Assembly: GCA_944989445.1 (NCBI GenBank)
Contig: CALYLW010000018.1
Location: forward strand, 1,592,430-1,656,429
DNA length: 64,000 nt
Source: Ampullaceana balthica
Taxonomy: Eukaryota > Mollusca > Gastropoda > Lymnaeidae
Direction of reading: 5' to 3'
This document shows positions 33,503 through 45,299 of the stretch, in pieces. How positions within the stretch are numbered: position 1 is the first letter of the stretch; each line of letters starts with the position of its first letter. The position numbers and the translations under genes are program-made. The notes below the pieces were generated by a model. That model was not told the origin of the DNA and ran no database searches. It saw only the letters and a program-made list of their open reading frames with translations.

Positions 33503-34450
33503 ACTCCTATCAGACTTTAATTCATTATGACCCACCTGATAATGAATGTATCTAGATAATTTCAATACACGTAACAGCACATTATTTCAACGTTATGGCT
33601 TGTGGTAGGCACTTCAACTTTTTACGGCAAAAGAGTTTTTATTATTTAAAAGCCGCTGTTGGGAAGTACTCATTTAGTAAACAACATACAATTTAACAAG
33701 CAGAACTATAAACAAAAATGCCCTTGACTCCCTGTGTCTGCATTTGCAGCTGACTTCTTAGTCATAGTCACTCAATCTAATAATTCATACTTTTCAGTTC
33801 ACATTCACAATCTATGCACTTATCCTATTATACTATTAATAATTAGTATTAAACTGACTCAAACGACCATTGATCATTCATTGTCATAATTATATTAGTC
33901 CATAGCCATAGCATATAGCCACGGCCACGGCCATAGACTTCCACTTAAGTTTATTATAATAAATGTACGTGTAGGAAAGTGCAATTAAATTAGTAATAAT
34001 CACACATTTATTAATACGGCAGTGATTCAGTGAGTGGCCCAGTGGGCAGCCTCATAAATAGGGTAGTACATTTTGCACAAACTCACAAACAATACCTACA
34101 AATTACAATCCTACATGTTACATGCTGACATCAAGTGCTCAAGTGTAGTCTTTCATAAAAAAATGTAACATTAACGGTAACTGAAACTGAAATCTGTTAG
34201 ACTTTTGCTCTGAACTCTGACAATGGTAAGTCAGTATCATTAATCATTAAGTGATATTCTTGTCATTAAGTCTACATCAAGGCATTCAAGATTCAACAAC
34301 GGCTTAGCTTAGTTATTAGTAGTAAAATTAAAAGCATTTCAGTAAATAAACGTTATGAATTATAATTTTTTCTTTATAATTATAAAGTGCCCCCTTTATT
34401 TTATTACTTATAAAACTACAATCTAAACAATACAACACTGCTAGACTTAC

Positions 34451-34640
34451 CAATGACGATAATCATACATGTCCCTCTAAATTTGACGGCTTCGCTGATA
34501 CCAGGAAATCGAACTTCTCAAAACACATACGACCACACGTGCAGGATTATTGATTCCGTGTTATGCCTCTCCGCCTCTGCACGTCTGTCTCTCTTTACTT
34601 GGAACCATGTTGCCATCCAATAACACACGTACACGAAATT
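34451..34640 (-). other. Possible noncoding first exon (donor GTAAGT)
   Basis: The minus strand has a strong donor CATTG|GTAAGT at 34450/34451 with a CpG-containing, less AT-rich stretch upstream. It could be the 5' UTR exon that splices to the acceptor at 27776, about 6.7 kb away. There is no direct evidence of transcription; the right boundary is arbitrary. Confidence 0.25.
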
Positions 34641-36690
34641 GGGTCAAAGTTCGCAGTCGTCTAACGTGATATAAAATGTATTTTATTATCAACAAGAGTT
34701 GAATGAACTCGCCTTAGCACGGCGTTCACAGTGTGTGCATTAAATGTGTTTTGTGCTCAGTGTGCTGGGAGGGAGGTGTAGTGTAGCGTTACACAAATTT
34801 AACAAGACGGACGACACTAGCGTAAGACTAGCGTCGATGGAAGCCCCGGCCCCGTCTAATAATAGAATAGAACCTCTCTTTTTACGGAAAAAAATTATGG
34901 CGTCAAACTTTTTACATTACTCTTTCATTAATTCCTTGCGCCTTAAAATAAGTATGAGAACCCAAATGCAGTTTTTAATTTATTTTCTGAATAAAGATGT
35001 TTTTAATGTTAAAATATAAAATTGTTTAATGGCTTGATAGTATGAATCATGAAGATTTTTAGTTAAAGTTTATTAAATTAATTTTTTATTGTGATAAAAG
35101 TGTATATGCAATTTAATATTTTAAAGTTTCAAGTGTCTTACAAATGACTCAAATGTGTCGAGTTTTTTTTTCTAATAAATATTTTTGGTTATTTAAGTAA
35201 GTTTTTCATTTTAAAGATTATATTTGGAGATGTTATATTAATACCCTAAATTATTTTCGTCCTATATGAATCGGATCCATGAGTGATCCATCTTTTAAAT
35301 TATTTGTTTTTTAAATAGATCAATTTTGAAAAAAGGCGGCTTGATTCATTACTAGCGAATATTCACAACTAAAAAGAGAAACTCCATTAATGAAATTATT
35401 GCACCTAAAAAAATAGAGGATAGAAAAAAAAGAGTGAAGTAGTAGTAATACAGAAGGAATTAAACTCCAATTTGGAAATAAAACGCAACGATCTAATACA
35501 ATACTCAGAAATTTGGATTTTTTAAAAATATTGTTTTAGTTGCAAGATCAAATACATGTATATCCTCATTCAGGTGTGGGATTATAGCGTGAAATAGGTT
35601 GTCTGTACAAACAATTTTTTTTTAAAAATGGGCTTAAATTATCTTTTAAAAATATATTTATGTTTGTACATTAGATTTAACTTTAATTAATAGCTGATTT
35701 GATTACGCCAGTCATATATTTTAATATCGCCAGTTTTCAGAATCTCACCCTCCCCCTCTTTTTGTTGGGGGTGGAGGGGAATCCCAAACACATTAATTAT
35801 ACCATTTGTAATAACTTTTAAAGATAATACGGTTACCCGAGTGCACACAAGAAGCGTTTTTGTAAGAATTCAGAATCTAATATTCTATTCACCCTTACAC
35901 TTGTGTATGGTGACAAGACATGTAATGAACATCGAGACTCGCTTTCAATCAACTTACATAGATTTGGGTTGGGAACTATCACATACAGTGATCATAGTTC
36001 TTTCATGCTGCGATTATTTACTATCACATTCAGTGATCATAGTTCTTTCCTGCTCCGATTATTTCCTTTTAGGAAAATTCTGACGGCACATGTGTGTGCC
36101 TCGTGTGGCACTTTTAAAAGAATTTTTATATCTTAAGTGGCCAAACTCTCAACTATATTTGTTGATCTTTTTATTGAGCTTGACAAACAGTTTCCCGGGA
36201 AACCGTCTTTTTTTTCCCGTTAACTGTTAACCTCCATTTTCGGGTCATACCTGTGCCATCGAATGAGGAGTCTACTTGCGAAACCTACAAAGTCACTTTT
36301 TAGAGTTTTTGAGCAAAAAGGCATTTTCTAAAATAGTATTATTTCTTAATTCTAGGAGACTGTAGTTTTTTTTGCTGAATGATAGTCCCATAAGAACAAC
36401 ATTTAAAGTTTTAAAATACTTGTTAAAGTAATATATTTTTTCTTTTTGATGCACGATAAAAAATTTACTTAGCAGATTTTGAAAGTAGAAGCGAGACTCA
36501 GCGGGTTTTGAAAGTGTTTAACGGTAATAGTAATTTTAATTACTCATCAGTTTTGACGGCCTAAAACACATTTCATTATTTTTAGAACATTTACCCTTAG
36601 TTTATGACACATTACCCAACATAAAGTAAACAAAAAATGAACATAATATATGAAGACAGTTTCTGTAGTGAATTGAATAAAATTCTCACT
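34641..36690. other. No gene recognised
   Basis: Unique AT-rich DNA. Open frames of 91 codons (34744-35019) and 80 codons (35841-36083) show no motif. A short tandem duplication with agtgatcatagttctttc occurs at about 35982-36055. Confidence 0.4.
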
Positions 36691-37125
36691 TTACCACATG
36701 GGTAATTTTATTTGGCTAAATGGTGTGACAAAACAATTTATTGAAGGATCCCCTCTAATCACGCTTCGTCACAAAAACCTAGATCCTCCCCTCCAATATG
36801 ACGTCAAAAAGTTGTGGGGAACCCCCCCTAAATGTGGTATTTTCTATTTGAAAATGAGCATGTTTCAAATCACTTTATATTCATTTTAGTATGTATTTAG
36901 TATAATGCTGCACTATCATATCGTAACACGCATGAATCCATGTAAAGCGTTAAAAAACAAATAGTAAGAAATCGAATATTTAAGTTGAATTTTGATTTAA
37001 AGTAGCGTGTTTTGATGTGACGTCACAATTCTTAAACTCCCCCCCCCTCGTCACACATCGTCACAAATGTGGGGACCCCCCTCCCACCTAGGTGCGTGAG
37101 GTCATTTATGGACGGCCCCCATGTG
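36690..37125. repeat. Dispersed GTCAC-rich repeat, reverse orientation
   Basis: Contains repeated cgtcacaaa motifs, C runs and the end catttatggacggccccc, the reverse complement of the start of the copy at 20388. Boundaries approximate. Confidence 0.55.
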
Positions 37126-37193
37126 TAATTTTAACCTTAAACGTTATATTTCTATTCACTGACGTGCAAAACTAAACAGGAAAAGCAGGTTAT

Positions 37194-37220
37194 CTTATCT
37201 TATCTTATCTTATCTTATCA
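37194..37220. repeat. (TTATC)n microsatellite
   Basis: Five to six units of ttatc. The same pentamer forms the tail of the LINE fragment at 56098-56118, so this may be a tail remnant. Confidence 0.85.
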
Positions 37221-37496
37221 TTCGTTTCAATGGTTAAACGTTTTCTTTAACACTTAATATTTCTATTGTCTACAGCTCAAAAATATAGTTAGTTATTTAT
37301 AAAAAAACAACAGTATATAGCAACGGGGGCCAAATGGCGGCTCGCGAGCCGCATGCGGCTCTTCTGCGTTCACATTGCAGCTCGCGAACAATTTATGAAA
37401 TTAAAAATTTTCATTTGAAATATATAATATAAAAAAAAATAATGTTTGTTTTTTTAAAATTATTTTTAAAAATAAATCTTTACCAAAACAAAGGTT

Positions 37497-37995
37497 TGAA
37501 AATAATTTGGACTAGATCTAAAGAAAGAAACAGCAAGCTTGCAGAGTTAAGGTCTGAAACGTGTCAGCAGAAGACTCTACTTTCTGTTTCAGCAAAGAAA
37601 GTGTCACTTCAACCGAGTCAAGTTATGCATTCGCTTGGAATATTTCTCGTGCTAAACGACCTTATTCTGATGGGGACTTCATTAATAAGAAGAATATCGA
37701 GGACGGAATTTTAATAGTAGATCCAAATAGTTCCAGACTTCGGATACTAGCAACACGAATTCCAATGTCACGCCACACTACTGAGTGACGTATTGCAGAC
37801 ATAATCGGGGATATTGATTGAAAAATGAGTAACGATTTAAAGAACTGTGTAGCATTCAGTTTGTCTCTTTATGAATCAACAGATATTCAAGATACGCCAC
37901 AATTGGAGGTGTTCGTTTGTACTGTTTCATTAGACGTGGCTGTAAGAGAGGAGCTACCACTCTCACATGCCAGAAGTGAAATATCCTTAACTTAA
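37497..37995 (+). pseudogene. Decayed hAT transposase fragment
   Basis: Read across frames: MHSLGIFL or YAFAWNISRAKRPYSDGDF, then after a stop KMSNDLKNCVAFSLSLYEST with DIQD and a VFVCTVS strand. This corresponds to the segment around the first catalytic Asp of GTF2IRD2/ZBED-like hAT transposases. Several stops and shifts; the zinc finger and C-terminal half are missing. Confidence 0.75.
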
Positions 37996-38094
37996 AAAAG
38001 CTAGTTTCAGACTTATATCCATTTTCTGTTTAACCTAATGATTTACTCCACTAATTAAATCAAAGCACCGAGCATTAAATAGCAACCACAACTA

Positions 38095-38398
38095 CTAGCT
38101 ACCACAACTACTAGCTACCACAACTACTAGCTACCACAATTACTAGCTACCACAACTACTAGCTACCACAACTACTAGCTACCACAATTACTAGCTACCA
38201 CAACTACTAGCTACCACAACTACTAGCTACCACAACTACTAGCTACCACAACTACTAGCTACCACAAATACTAGCTACTACAACTACATGCTACCAAAAA
38301 TACTAGCTACCACAACTACAAGCTACCACAACTACTAGCTACCACAGCTACTAGCTACCACAACTATTAGCTACCAAAACTACTAGTACTAGCTACCA
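38095..38398. repeat. 16-bp minisatellite, about 19 copies
   Basis: Unit accacaactactagct with scattered changes, inside hAT element A. Confidence 0.95.
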
Positions 38399-38725
38399 AC
38401 CAGATAAAAAGAAACTTGCTAGTTCAAAGGCCTCTCAGCAGAATCATAATATCTAGGTTCATAATAATTGCACTTCTAAATCAGTGTGTTTCTATTTATT
38501 AATTACATATTTAAATCTTTGTCTATTGTGTAGTTGTAAAGCATATATTTCGTCAACATACAGTTTGGGCTAAAACAATTCAAATGTTTAAAGCATTACA
38601 TCCCAATAAAAAATACTTTTTAAAAAAAATTACAAAAGAAATTTTTCAATGTGGCTCTCGAAAAAAAATTTAAACTGCTAAAATGGCTCTCGGTTACTAC
38701 GGGCCTGGCCACCCCTGGTATATAG

Positions 38726-39687
38726 CAAGGGTCGGGAAACCATGGCTCACAAGCCAGACGTGGCTCTATTGATGGCTGCATCTGGCTCTCAGACAAATAT
38801 TCGATTTAAAAAAGTGTATTCAGAATCCTTTGATCTACATATTAATTGCATATAAAACAGCATAACAATGTTATTAAAAAGTATTCAGAATCCTTTGATC
38901 TACATATTAATTGCATATAAAAACAGCATAACAATGTTATTAAAAAGTATTCAGAATCCTTTGATCTACATATTAATTGCATATAAAAACAGCATAACAA
39001 TGTTATTAAAAAGTATTCAGAATCCTTTGATCTACATATGAATTGCATATAAAACAGCATAACAATGTTATTAAAAAGTATTCAGAATCCTTTGATCTAC
39101 ATATTAATTGCATATAAAACAGCATAACAATGTTATTAAAAAGTATTCAGAATCCTTTGATCTACATATTAATTGCATATAAAAACAGCATAACAATGTT
39201 ATTAAAAAGTATTCAGAATCCTTTGATCTACATATTAATTGCATATAAAAACAGCATAACAATGTTATTAAAAAGTATTCAGAATCCTTTGATCTACATA
39301 TTAATTGCATATAAAAACAGCATAACAATGTTATTAAAAAGTATTCAGAATCCTTTGATCTACATATTAATTGCATATAAAAACAGCATAACAATGTTAT
39401 TAAAAAGTATTCAGAATCCTTTGATCTACATATTAATTGCATATAAAAACAGCATAACAATGTTATTAAAAAGTATTCAGAATCCTTTGATCTACATATT
39501 AATTGCATATAAAAACAGCATAACAATGTTATTAAAAAGTATTCAGAGACATAATTAATAATTATTGTACTTAAAAGTTTTGCATTTGAATTATTAGATT
39601 TAAACATAATGTATGGCTCTCACAGAATTACTTTTCTAAATATCTGGTGTTTATGGCTCTCTCAGACAAAAAGTTTCCCGACCCCTG
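38726..39687. mobile_element. hAT element B, made mostly of a tandem array
   Basis: Ends caagggtcgggaaacc and, from the right, caggggtcgggaaact. Flanked by gtatatag (38718-38725, 39688-39695). The tggctct motifs near the ends match those of element A, so the two belong to related families. No coding content. Confidence 0.87.
38812..39545. repeat. 65/66-bp minisatellite, about 11 copies
   Basis: Core ttcagaatcctttgatctac. The copies are almost identical; some have one A less in the aaaacagc run. Because 66 is divisible by three, spurious open frames cross the array on both strands. Confidence 0.96.
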
Positions 39688-39695
39688 GTATATAG

Positions 39696-40668
39696 GGTAG
39701 AGAATAGTACTATTATTATTAGTATTAGTATCACCAATTCAATTAATTGATTAATTGTATGAGCAACTGTAATAGGAAATAGAACCAGTTCCGGGGGTAA
39801 TAAAATTAGACAAAGCTACACTTATTGCAAATAGTAGTTTCTAGTACTCGCATTAACAGTCTACAAAACTACGAATTTATATTTAATTTTCTACATAAAT
39901 TAACAAAATAAGAATCAACGAGAATTACCCATAGCCTATGGCGGATTTAGTTGGGGGGTGGTCCTAAACGGGCTAAAGCCTTAAAATATCATAAATTAAT
40001 AACATTTTATCAATTAATCTGATCGCGACTCGGACCCGATAGTCTTAGTAATTGAAAAACCTGATTTAATAGGCTCAATAAGAGAAAGTATTAAAGAATA
40101 TTATATTTTTTTAAATTGTATTTACTATACCCGCCATGTTCTCCTGGTCGTATGGAAGTGTGTAGGCTTGTGGTGCAAGCGATGTCGGGATCTCGAGATC
40201 AATTACCAGTGGGGATAATTTTTTCTGAAAAAAAAATTTGTCTTTTACACTCAATTTTAGGATACCGGCAAACAGTTATTTCTTCGTGTTCGGTTTTTTC
40301 ATGAATAATCTTTTTGGCTGGGAAGGCCGATCACGCAGTACAGACAACAAAGCATGAGCCATGAGCAAGGAACCAACGGACTATTTACTATTTAAAATTT
40401 AGTTACAAGTTACTGTCTTATATTAGCTGCTAGCAATCATTTTATTTAAAGGGACGCTGGCTGGATAGGGCCCCAGTTTGAATTGCAGCCAGGTGCCCCG
40501 GGCAGTCTTAATCCGCCCCTGCGCATATCAATATTAATTATTATCACTCTAGTCGTGTCACTATCGACTGTCGTGTCGTGACTAGTGCCAGTCAACTATA
40601 ATTATAAACAAAAATTAATTATAACTAGATCACTATGTTCTTAATTCTATGACAAAGTTTGGTCCTAA
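39696..40668. other. No gene recognised
   Basis: Unique sequence; the 62-codon frame at 40116-40304 has no motif. The stretch near 40440-40530 (gggccccagtttgaattg, gcccctgcgc) looks like an old transposon fragment. Confidence 0.35.
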
Positions 40669-40670
40669 TA

Positions 40671-41575
40671 GACATTAGGACAGACGTCCGGAAGTATTTC
40701 GGATCTATTCTGTAGTTTATTTATTATTTTTTAGTCTACTTCCTGTTTCATAGTTGCAGTTCTCAATTATTTAGAAATGACTCATGACAAAACGAACTGT
40801 CCTCTCTACTATAAACATGTACAAATAAAATTAGGAACTCCTTGTGGACCTACAACTGTGACTCATAATTAATTGTAACCAATGGTTAAATGGCTTTTGA
40901 ACACGGCACTTTTTATGAATGAAACAATGAGATCAAGGCAATAGTAGTATAGTCAAAATGAGGTTATGGGATGAATGGTTGCCAATGACAACAAGTCTGC
41001 ACACGGTACATTTTGTTATTCCATTCGAATATCTGGATGTATATTTCTAAAATTCTTGATTTTTAAAAATTACATTATTTTCTGTTTGTTTTATTTCCAA
41101 AGCTTATTTAATTATTTGGTTTATTAATGAGAATTTGTGGGGAAAAATATCTTTTTATCATTATCATTAAAAATTATAAATCTGGAATTTTTCACAATGC
41201 TTGTGACTGTTAGTGAAAGAGAGTTATTGATGATCATTATAAAAATTTAAAAAAATTAGCCTATTTTATTTAATTTAAAAAAAAATATTTAAAAACACAA
41301 TAAAAAACAAAATCGAGGTTAGAAGACACACACAATTTTATTTTGTCGGAAACGTCAATTTTAGACTCACCGGACAGTGTTATATCTTAAATATTTATAT
41401 AGTCTGAGGCCCTATAACTTTAAGCACAACTACATAAATATTAAGTAAAAATGTAGCCGAGAGGTACATTTTTAAATAATTGAGAACTGCAACTATGAAA
41501 CAGGAAGTAGACTAAAAAATAATAAATAAACTACAGAATAGATCCGAAATACTTCCGGACGTCTGTCCTAATGTC
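40671..41575. mobile_element. DNA element with 109-bp terminal inverted repeats
   Basis: The first 109 bp (40671-40779) and the last 109 bp (41467-41575) are reverse complements with one difference visible. Each end abuts TA (40669-40670, 41576-41577). Ends start gacattaggacagacgtccg. The 0.7-kb interior is AT-rich and has no frame. TA duplication and long inverted ends suggest a Tc1/mariner-related MITE; near-identity of the arms suggests recent movement. Confidence 0.88.
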
Positions 41576-41577
41576 TA

Positions 41578-42260
41578 CCCTAATTCGTGTCATCTAAAAT
41601 TAATTAATTAATTTTGTAATTAAATTAAAATTATCTTCTTTTCTGAAGTTGTTTCCTATTTGATGGGGGCTTTTTTCGTCATTTTCACTTAAACTAGCAC
41701 CGTGTTTAGCTATCTTGATTATTATGGAAACAAGGTCAAGTACTACTAGTACTAGTAAACTAAATTGTGATTGGTTCCTTCTCAAAGTAACTATTGCTCG
41801 TATTGGCTGGTAACTTAGCAGGGTTTGTTAGTGAATGTTTGAGAGACTTATCAGGCTTTGCAAGTGTTTCATATTTTAACAATTAAATAGAGCGTATTTA
41901 GTAGGCTGTAAATTACCAAAACAAGAAAATACTGTTAAGTTTTACCATTTAAACCAGAAAAGAATAAATGGGCAGTAACTATTTTTTTTGCCAAAATTTA
42001 CTTCGTAGGTTTTGCAAGTGGACTCCTCAAATATATGCACCCGAGTTATTTTACACGCTTAACAGCGAATTTTAGATGGAACATTTACTCCCATGGGTTT
42101 GGAGCCGAACTGCCGACAGAGAATCTGTTAGAGTTGAGGGAAACCACAACCCCTGGAACAGTAAAGATCAGATGTCGCTGTTGGTTGCATGTGGTTGTTG
42201 CGTTGGTGGTGTGGGAGAGAGGGTTGTAGATCTACAACATTCTAAGCTGTGGCTTATACC
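41578..42260. other. No gene recognised
   Basis: Unique sequence. Overlapping small open frames at 42035-42375 lack motifs. Confidence 0.35.
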
Positions 42261-42268
42261 ATCTAAGT

Positions 42269-44744
42269 CAAGGGTGACTAACCAGTGGTGCATGAACCAT
42301 TCAGAGAAAAAAAAAGAAAAAGAGGAAGGAAAAAAAAGAAGGAGAAAAAAAAAGAAAAAAAAACTGATAATCTGAAAATGTAAACCATTAGCAAGGCATA
42401 CCGCGTTAAAGGGCGCCCAAATACAACCTTTTTGATAGTTATATACTCGTTCGCGCATCGTTCTGAGCATGTCATAAATTGACGGAAAAACTTTTTCGCA
42501 AAATGAACGGTTCGCTCTACATGTTCCTTGGAATTTCTTGTTTTACGCCACAGTTTTCTAAAAATAATTTAATTTTGTCATACAATATGTCAGATTAATG
42601 GCTTCCGGTGACCCTCTCAATGTTTTGAGCGGATGTAAACGTTGGGATTTTTTTCTTTCACTTTTATTGCTCGGTACGCTGCAAAAGGTTTTAAAAACGT
42701 TAATTCTAAGCCAATATTTGACATTGAAACTTAAAATCTTCAGTTGAGCATCCAATGCCGGTCATTAAAAACATCAACTTCGTCAGTTAAAAATTTGCCT
42801 GTGACTGGTACGACTTTCCGATTGCCATCACCCCCTCAAAATCGTTAACAAATTAAAAAAATTTAAAAGAGAGAGAGAGATGGAACACAAAAGCTTCAGT
42901 GCTTCCTCTGTGGAAAAATCCTGTGCAATGACAACATGAAGTCCATTAGACTCCGAGAGCACTTGGGGAAAGTCCATCCATCCAATTCCAAGGACAGTGT
43001 TGAGGTCTTCAAGCAGAAGAGAGCTCGCTTCTTGACCTCAGGTACCTTGCCCAAGCTTAGATTTTCTTTGTCACAGAAACCTGCACTGGAGGCATCATTC
43101 AAGGTTGCATATCTTATTGCAAAGAACAAGAAGCCCCACACCATTGGAGAAACTTTGGTTTAGCCTTGTGCTCTGGAGATGGTGGAACTGATGTGTGGTC
43201 ACCAGCAGAGGAAGCAGGTTCAGAAAGTCCCTTAGTCCAAAGACACTATTAATTCCAGGATTAGTGACAGGGCTGCAGACATTCTGGATAAAGTCTTGTG
43301 CGAGATGAGAAGCAGTACTTTTCCATTTAGCATGCAGCTGGATGAATCCATTGATGTAGCACAATGCAGTCAGATTCTTATATTTGTGAAATGTGTTCAC
43401 AGTGGATTGCTGAAGGAGGAATTTCTTTTGTAAGCCACTCCTAGCTACTACCAAAGCTGCTGATGTGCTGCAGCTAGTCAGGGCATTCTTCACTGAAAAC
43501 CAGTTTGACTGGACGTCAAGAATTTCTTCAATTTGCACAGATGGTGCTCCCTCCATGCTCGGTAATAAGTCAGGATTTTAAGCACTGGTAAAGAAAGAAG
43601 TTCCAGATATTGTCATTACACACTGTATCATTCATCGTCAGGCCCTGGCATGCAAAACTCTATACCTCCAACCTTGAAGTCAGTTCTTTCTAATGCAGTC
43701 CAAGTTGTAAATTTTATCCGCTCACATGGCCTTGAACCACTGCCTCTTCAAGTTGTTCTGTCAGGAGGTGAGCTCTGAGAATGAAGTTCTGCTCTAACAC
43801 ACTGAGGTGCGCTGGTTGTCCAGGGGACGGATACTTTCTCGGTTAGTAGAACTGAGAGTGGAGCTTGCCATTTTCTTGCGAGAAAAAGAGAGTTACCTTG
43901 CTGAAAAGTTTGACTGTCCAAATTTCATTCATTACTTGGAATACCTGGGTGACATCTTCACCATCTTGAATGAGTTAAACACATCTCTCCAAGGACCTGC
44001 TGTAACTGTAATGGATGCTACTGAAAGATTGCAAGCCTTCCTTAACAAACTGCCACTATTCCAACGATGACTAGAAAAGTCCAACTTGGCCAACTTTCCA
44101 CTTTTGGATGAAGTTGTAATATCTGGTGCAGAAGGAAGCACTGAGGGATCACTACCTGACAACATCAAAGGGGATATTTCAGAACACCTTTCAACATTCC
44201 TTTGATGCGTGAATCTGTCAAGATATTGCTAGGAAAGACTTTTGGATTCGCAATCCTTTTCTCTGTGACTTGGACAACATTGATGACAGTGACCTTGCTA
44301 AAGATGACATGAATTTGAGAACCAGAGAAGTACTGAGGAGTGCCTTCAGTTGCAACACCTTGATTGAATTTTGGTGCGCTCAGCTAGATTCCTACGCACA
44401 ACTAGCCAAGAGGGCAGTACTGACTCTCCTTCCATTTGCCACAACCTCTGTGAAGCAGGATTATCCACACCTTTGACGATTAAAACCAAGGAAAGGAATA
44501 AGTTGAATGCAGAGGATGACACGAGAGTTGCTTTGTCCAAAATAGTCTCCACATTTAAATCGCTGATTGAACATAAGAAGCAGCAGATCTCTCACTAAAT
44601 TCCCTGTTTCTTATTGTCAAAACTGTTTTGGTCCTTAAATAAACATAGTTTATAATGTATTTTGTGCAAGTTTCACGAGGGGGTGCATGAACTCTTTTGG
44701 GCATCTGAAGGGGTGCATGGACCCCAAAAGGTTAAGAACCACTG
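42269..44744 (+). mobile_element. hAT DNA transposon, decayed coding region
   Basis: Flanked by an exact 8-bp duplication atctaagt (42261-42268, 44745-44752). Left end caagggtgactaaccagtgg; right end reverse-complemented cagtggttcttaacc. Length 2,476 bp. A purine-rich tract (42305-42363) follows the left end. Confidence 0.88.
42885..44598 (+). pseudogene. ZBED-like hAT transposase pseudogene
   Basis: Plus-strand fragments in order: LQCFLCGKILCNDNMKSIRL with REHLGKVHP (BED-type zinc finger), FKVAYLIAKNKKPHTIGETL, then a stop-ridden part with IVITHCIIHRQALACKTL, EVRWLSRGRILSRL with ELRVELAIFLREKES, WIRNPFLCDLDN, and a broken C-terminal dimerisation segment. Many stops and shifts: clearly dead. 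It resembles ZBED5/ZBED8-type transposases more than the copy at 14411-16270 does. Confidence 0.88.
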
Positions 44745-44752
44745 ATCTAAGT

Positions 44753-45299
44753 TTAACTGACACCGGTGGCTGATGTCAAAGTGACACAAGGCCTGAGGCA
44801 GATCAAGAGATCGATCGATAGAAAACTCTTTATAAGCTGATCGAGTTGCTGCTTTTTTTTTCTTTCTTTCTTTCTACGTATATTTTAATATGTTTCTGGG
44901 GCACCTGCACAGAGCCCTATTGTTCCGTGTTAGCCTCTAGTATTTAATGAAATGTTTGTTTAAAAAACAATAATTAAAATTTTTTAAATAATGCGGATGG
45001 TGTGGGTGAGTGTGTGGGAGTTGAATTTAAGCGGTTGGTACAATGGCTAGCTTCGAGGTGGGGAGGTGTAGGGGTGGAGCTAGTTCTGTCATGATATAGA
45101 AACAGCATGACAATTGCAAGCGTTGAAAATGTCATAATATTGGCGGATGGTCCGATCTAAACTTTATGTGTGTGGAATCAGCCAATGTTTTCGTAGGATA
45201 TCACAGAGAACCAAGTGTTGAATGGGCAGTGGCACTCACAAAGGCTACATACGTTTTTGTTTTAAAAAGAAGACAAATGAATACTTTTAAAAGGTGTTG
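44753..45299. other. No gene recognised
   Basis: Unique sequence between the hAT element and the TG-rich array. A tttctttctttcttt run at about 44860. Confidence 0.4.

Larger units (their letters stand above)
37321..38717 (+). mobile_element. hAT element A with internal 16-bp array
   Basis: Ends caacgggggccaaatggc and, from the right, caggggtggccaggcccg. Flanked by gtatatag (37313-37320, 38718-38725). It keeps a decayed transposase fragment and a minisatellite. The right-hand target copy is also the left-hand target copy of element B. Confidence 0.85.

Noticed and set aside
38842..39607. Repetitive frames on both strands (CFYMQLICRS, LLKSIQNPLI types)
   Set aside because: Product of the 65/66-bp array inside hAT element B.
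42305..42363. Poly-A/G tract as retrotransposon tail
   Set aside because: It lies inside the left end of the hAT element with target duplications outside it, so it is part of that element, not a retroposition tail.
42896..43556. Minus-strand frames of 82 and 153 codons
   Set aside because: Antisense shadows of the decayed plus-strand hAT transposase.
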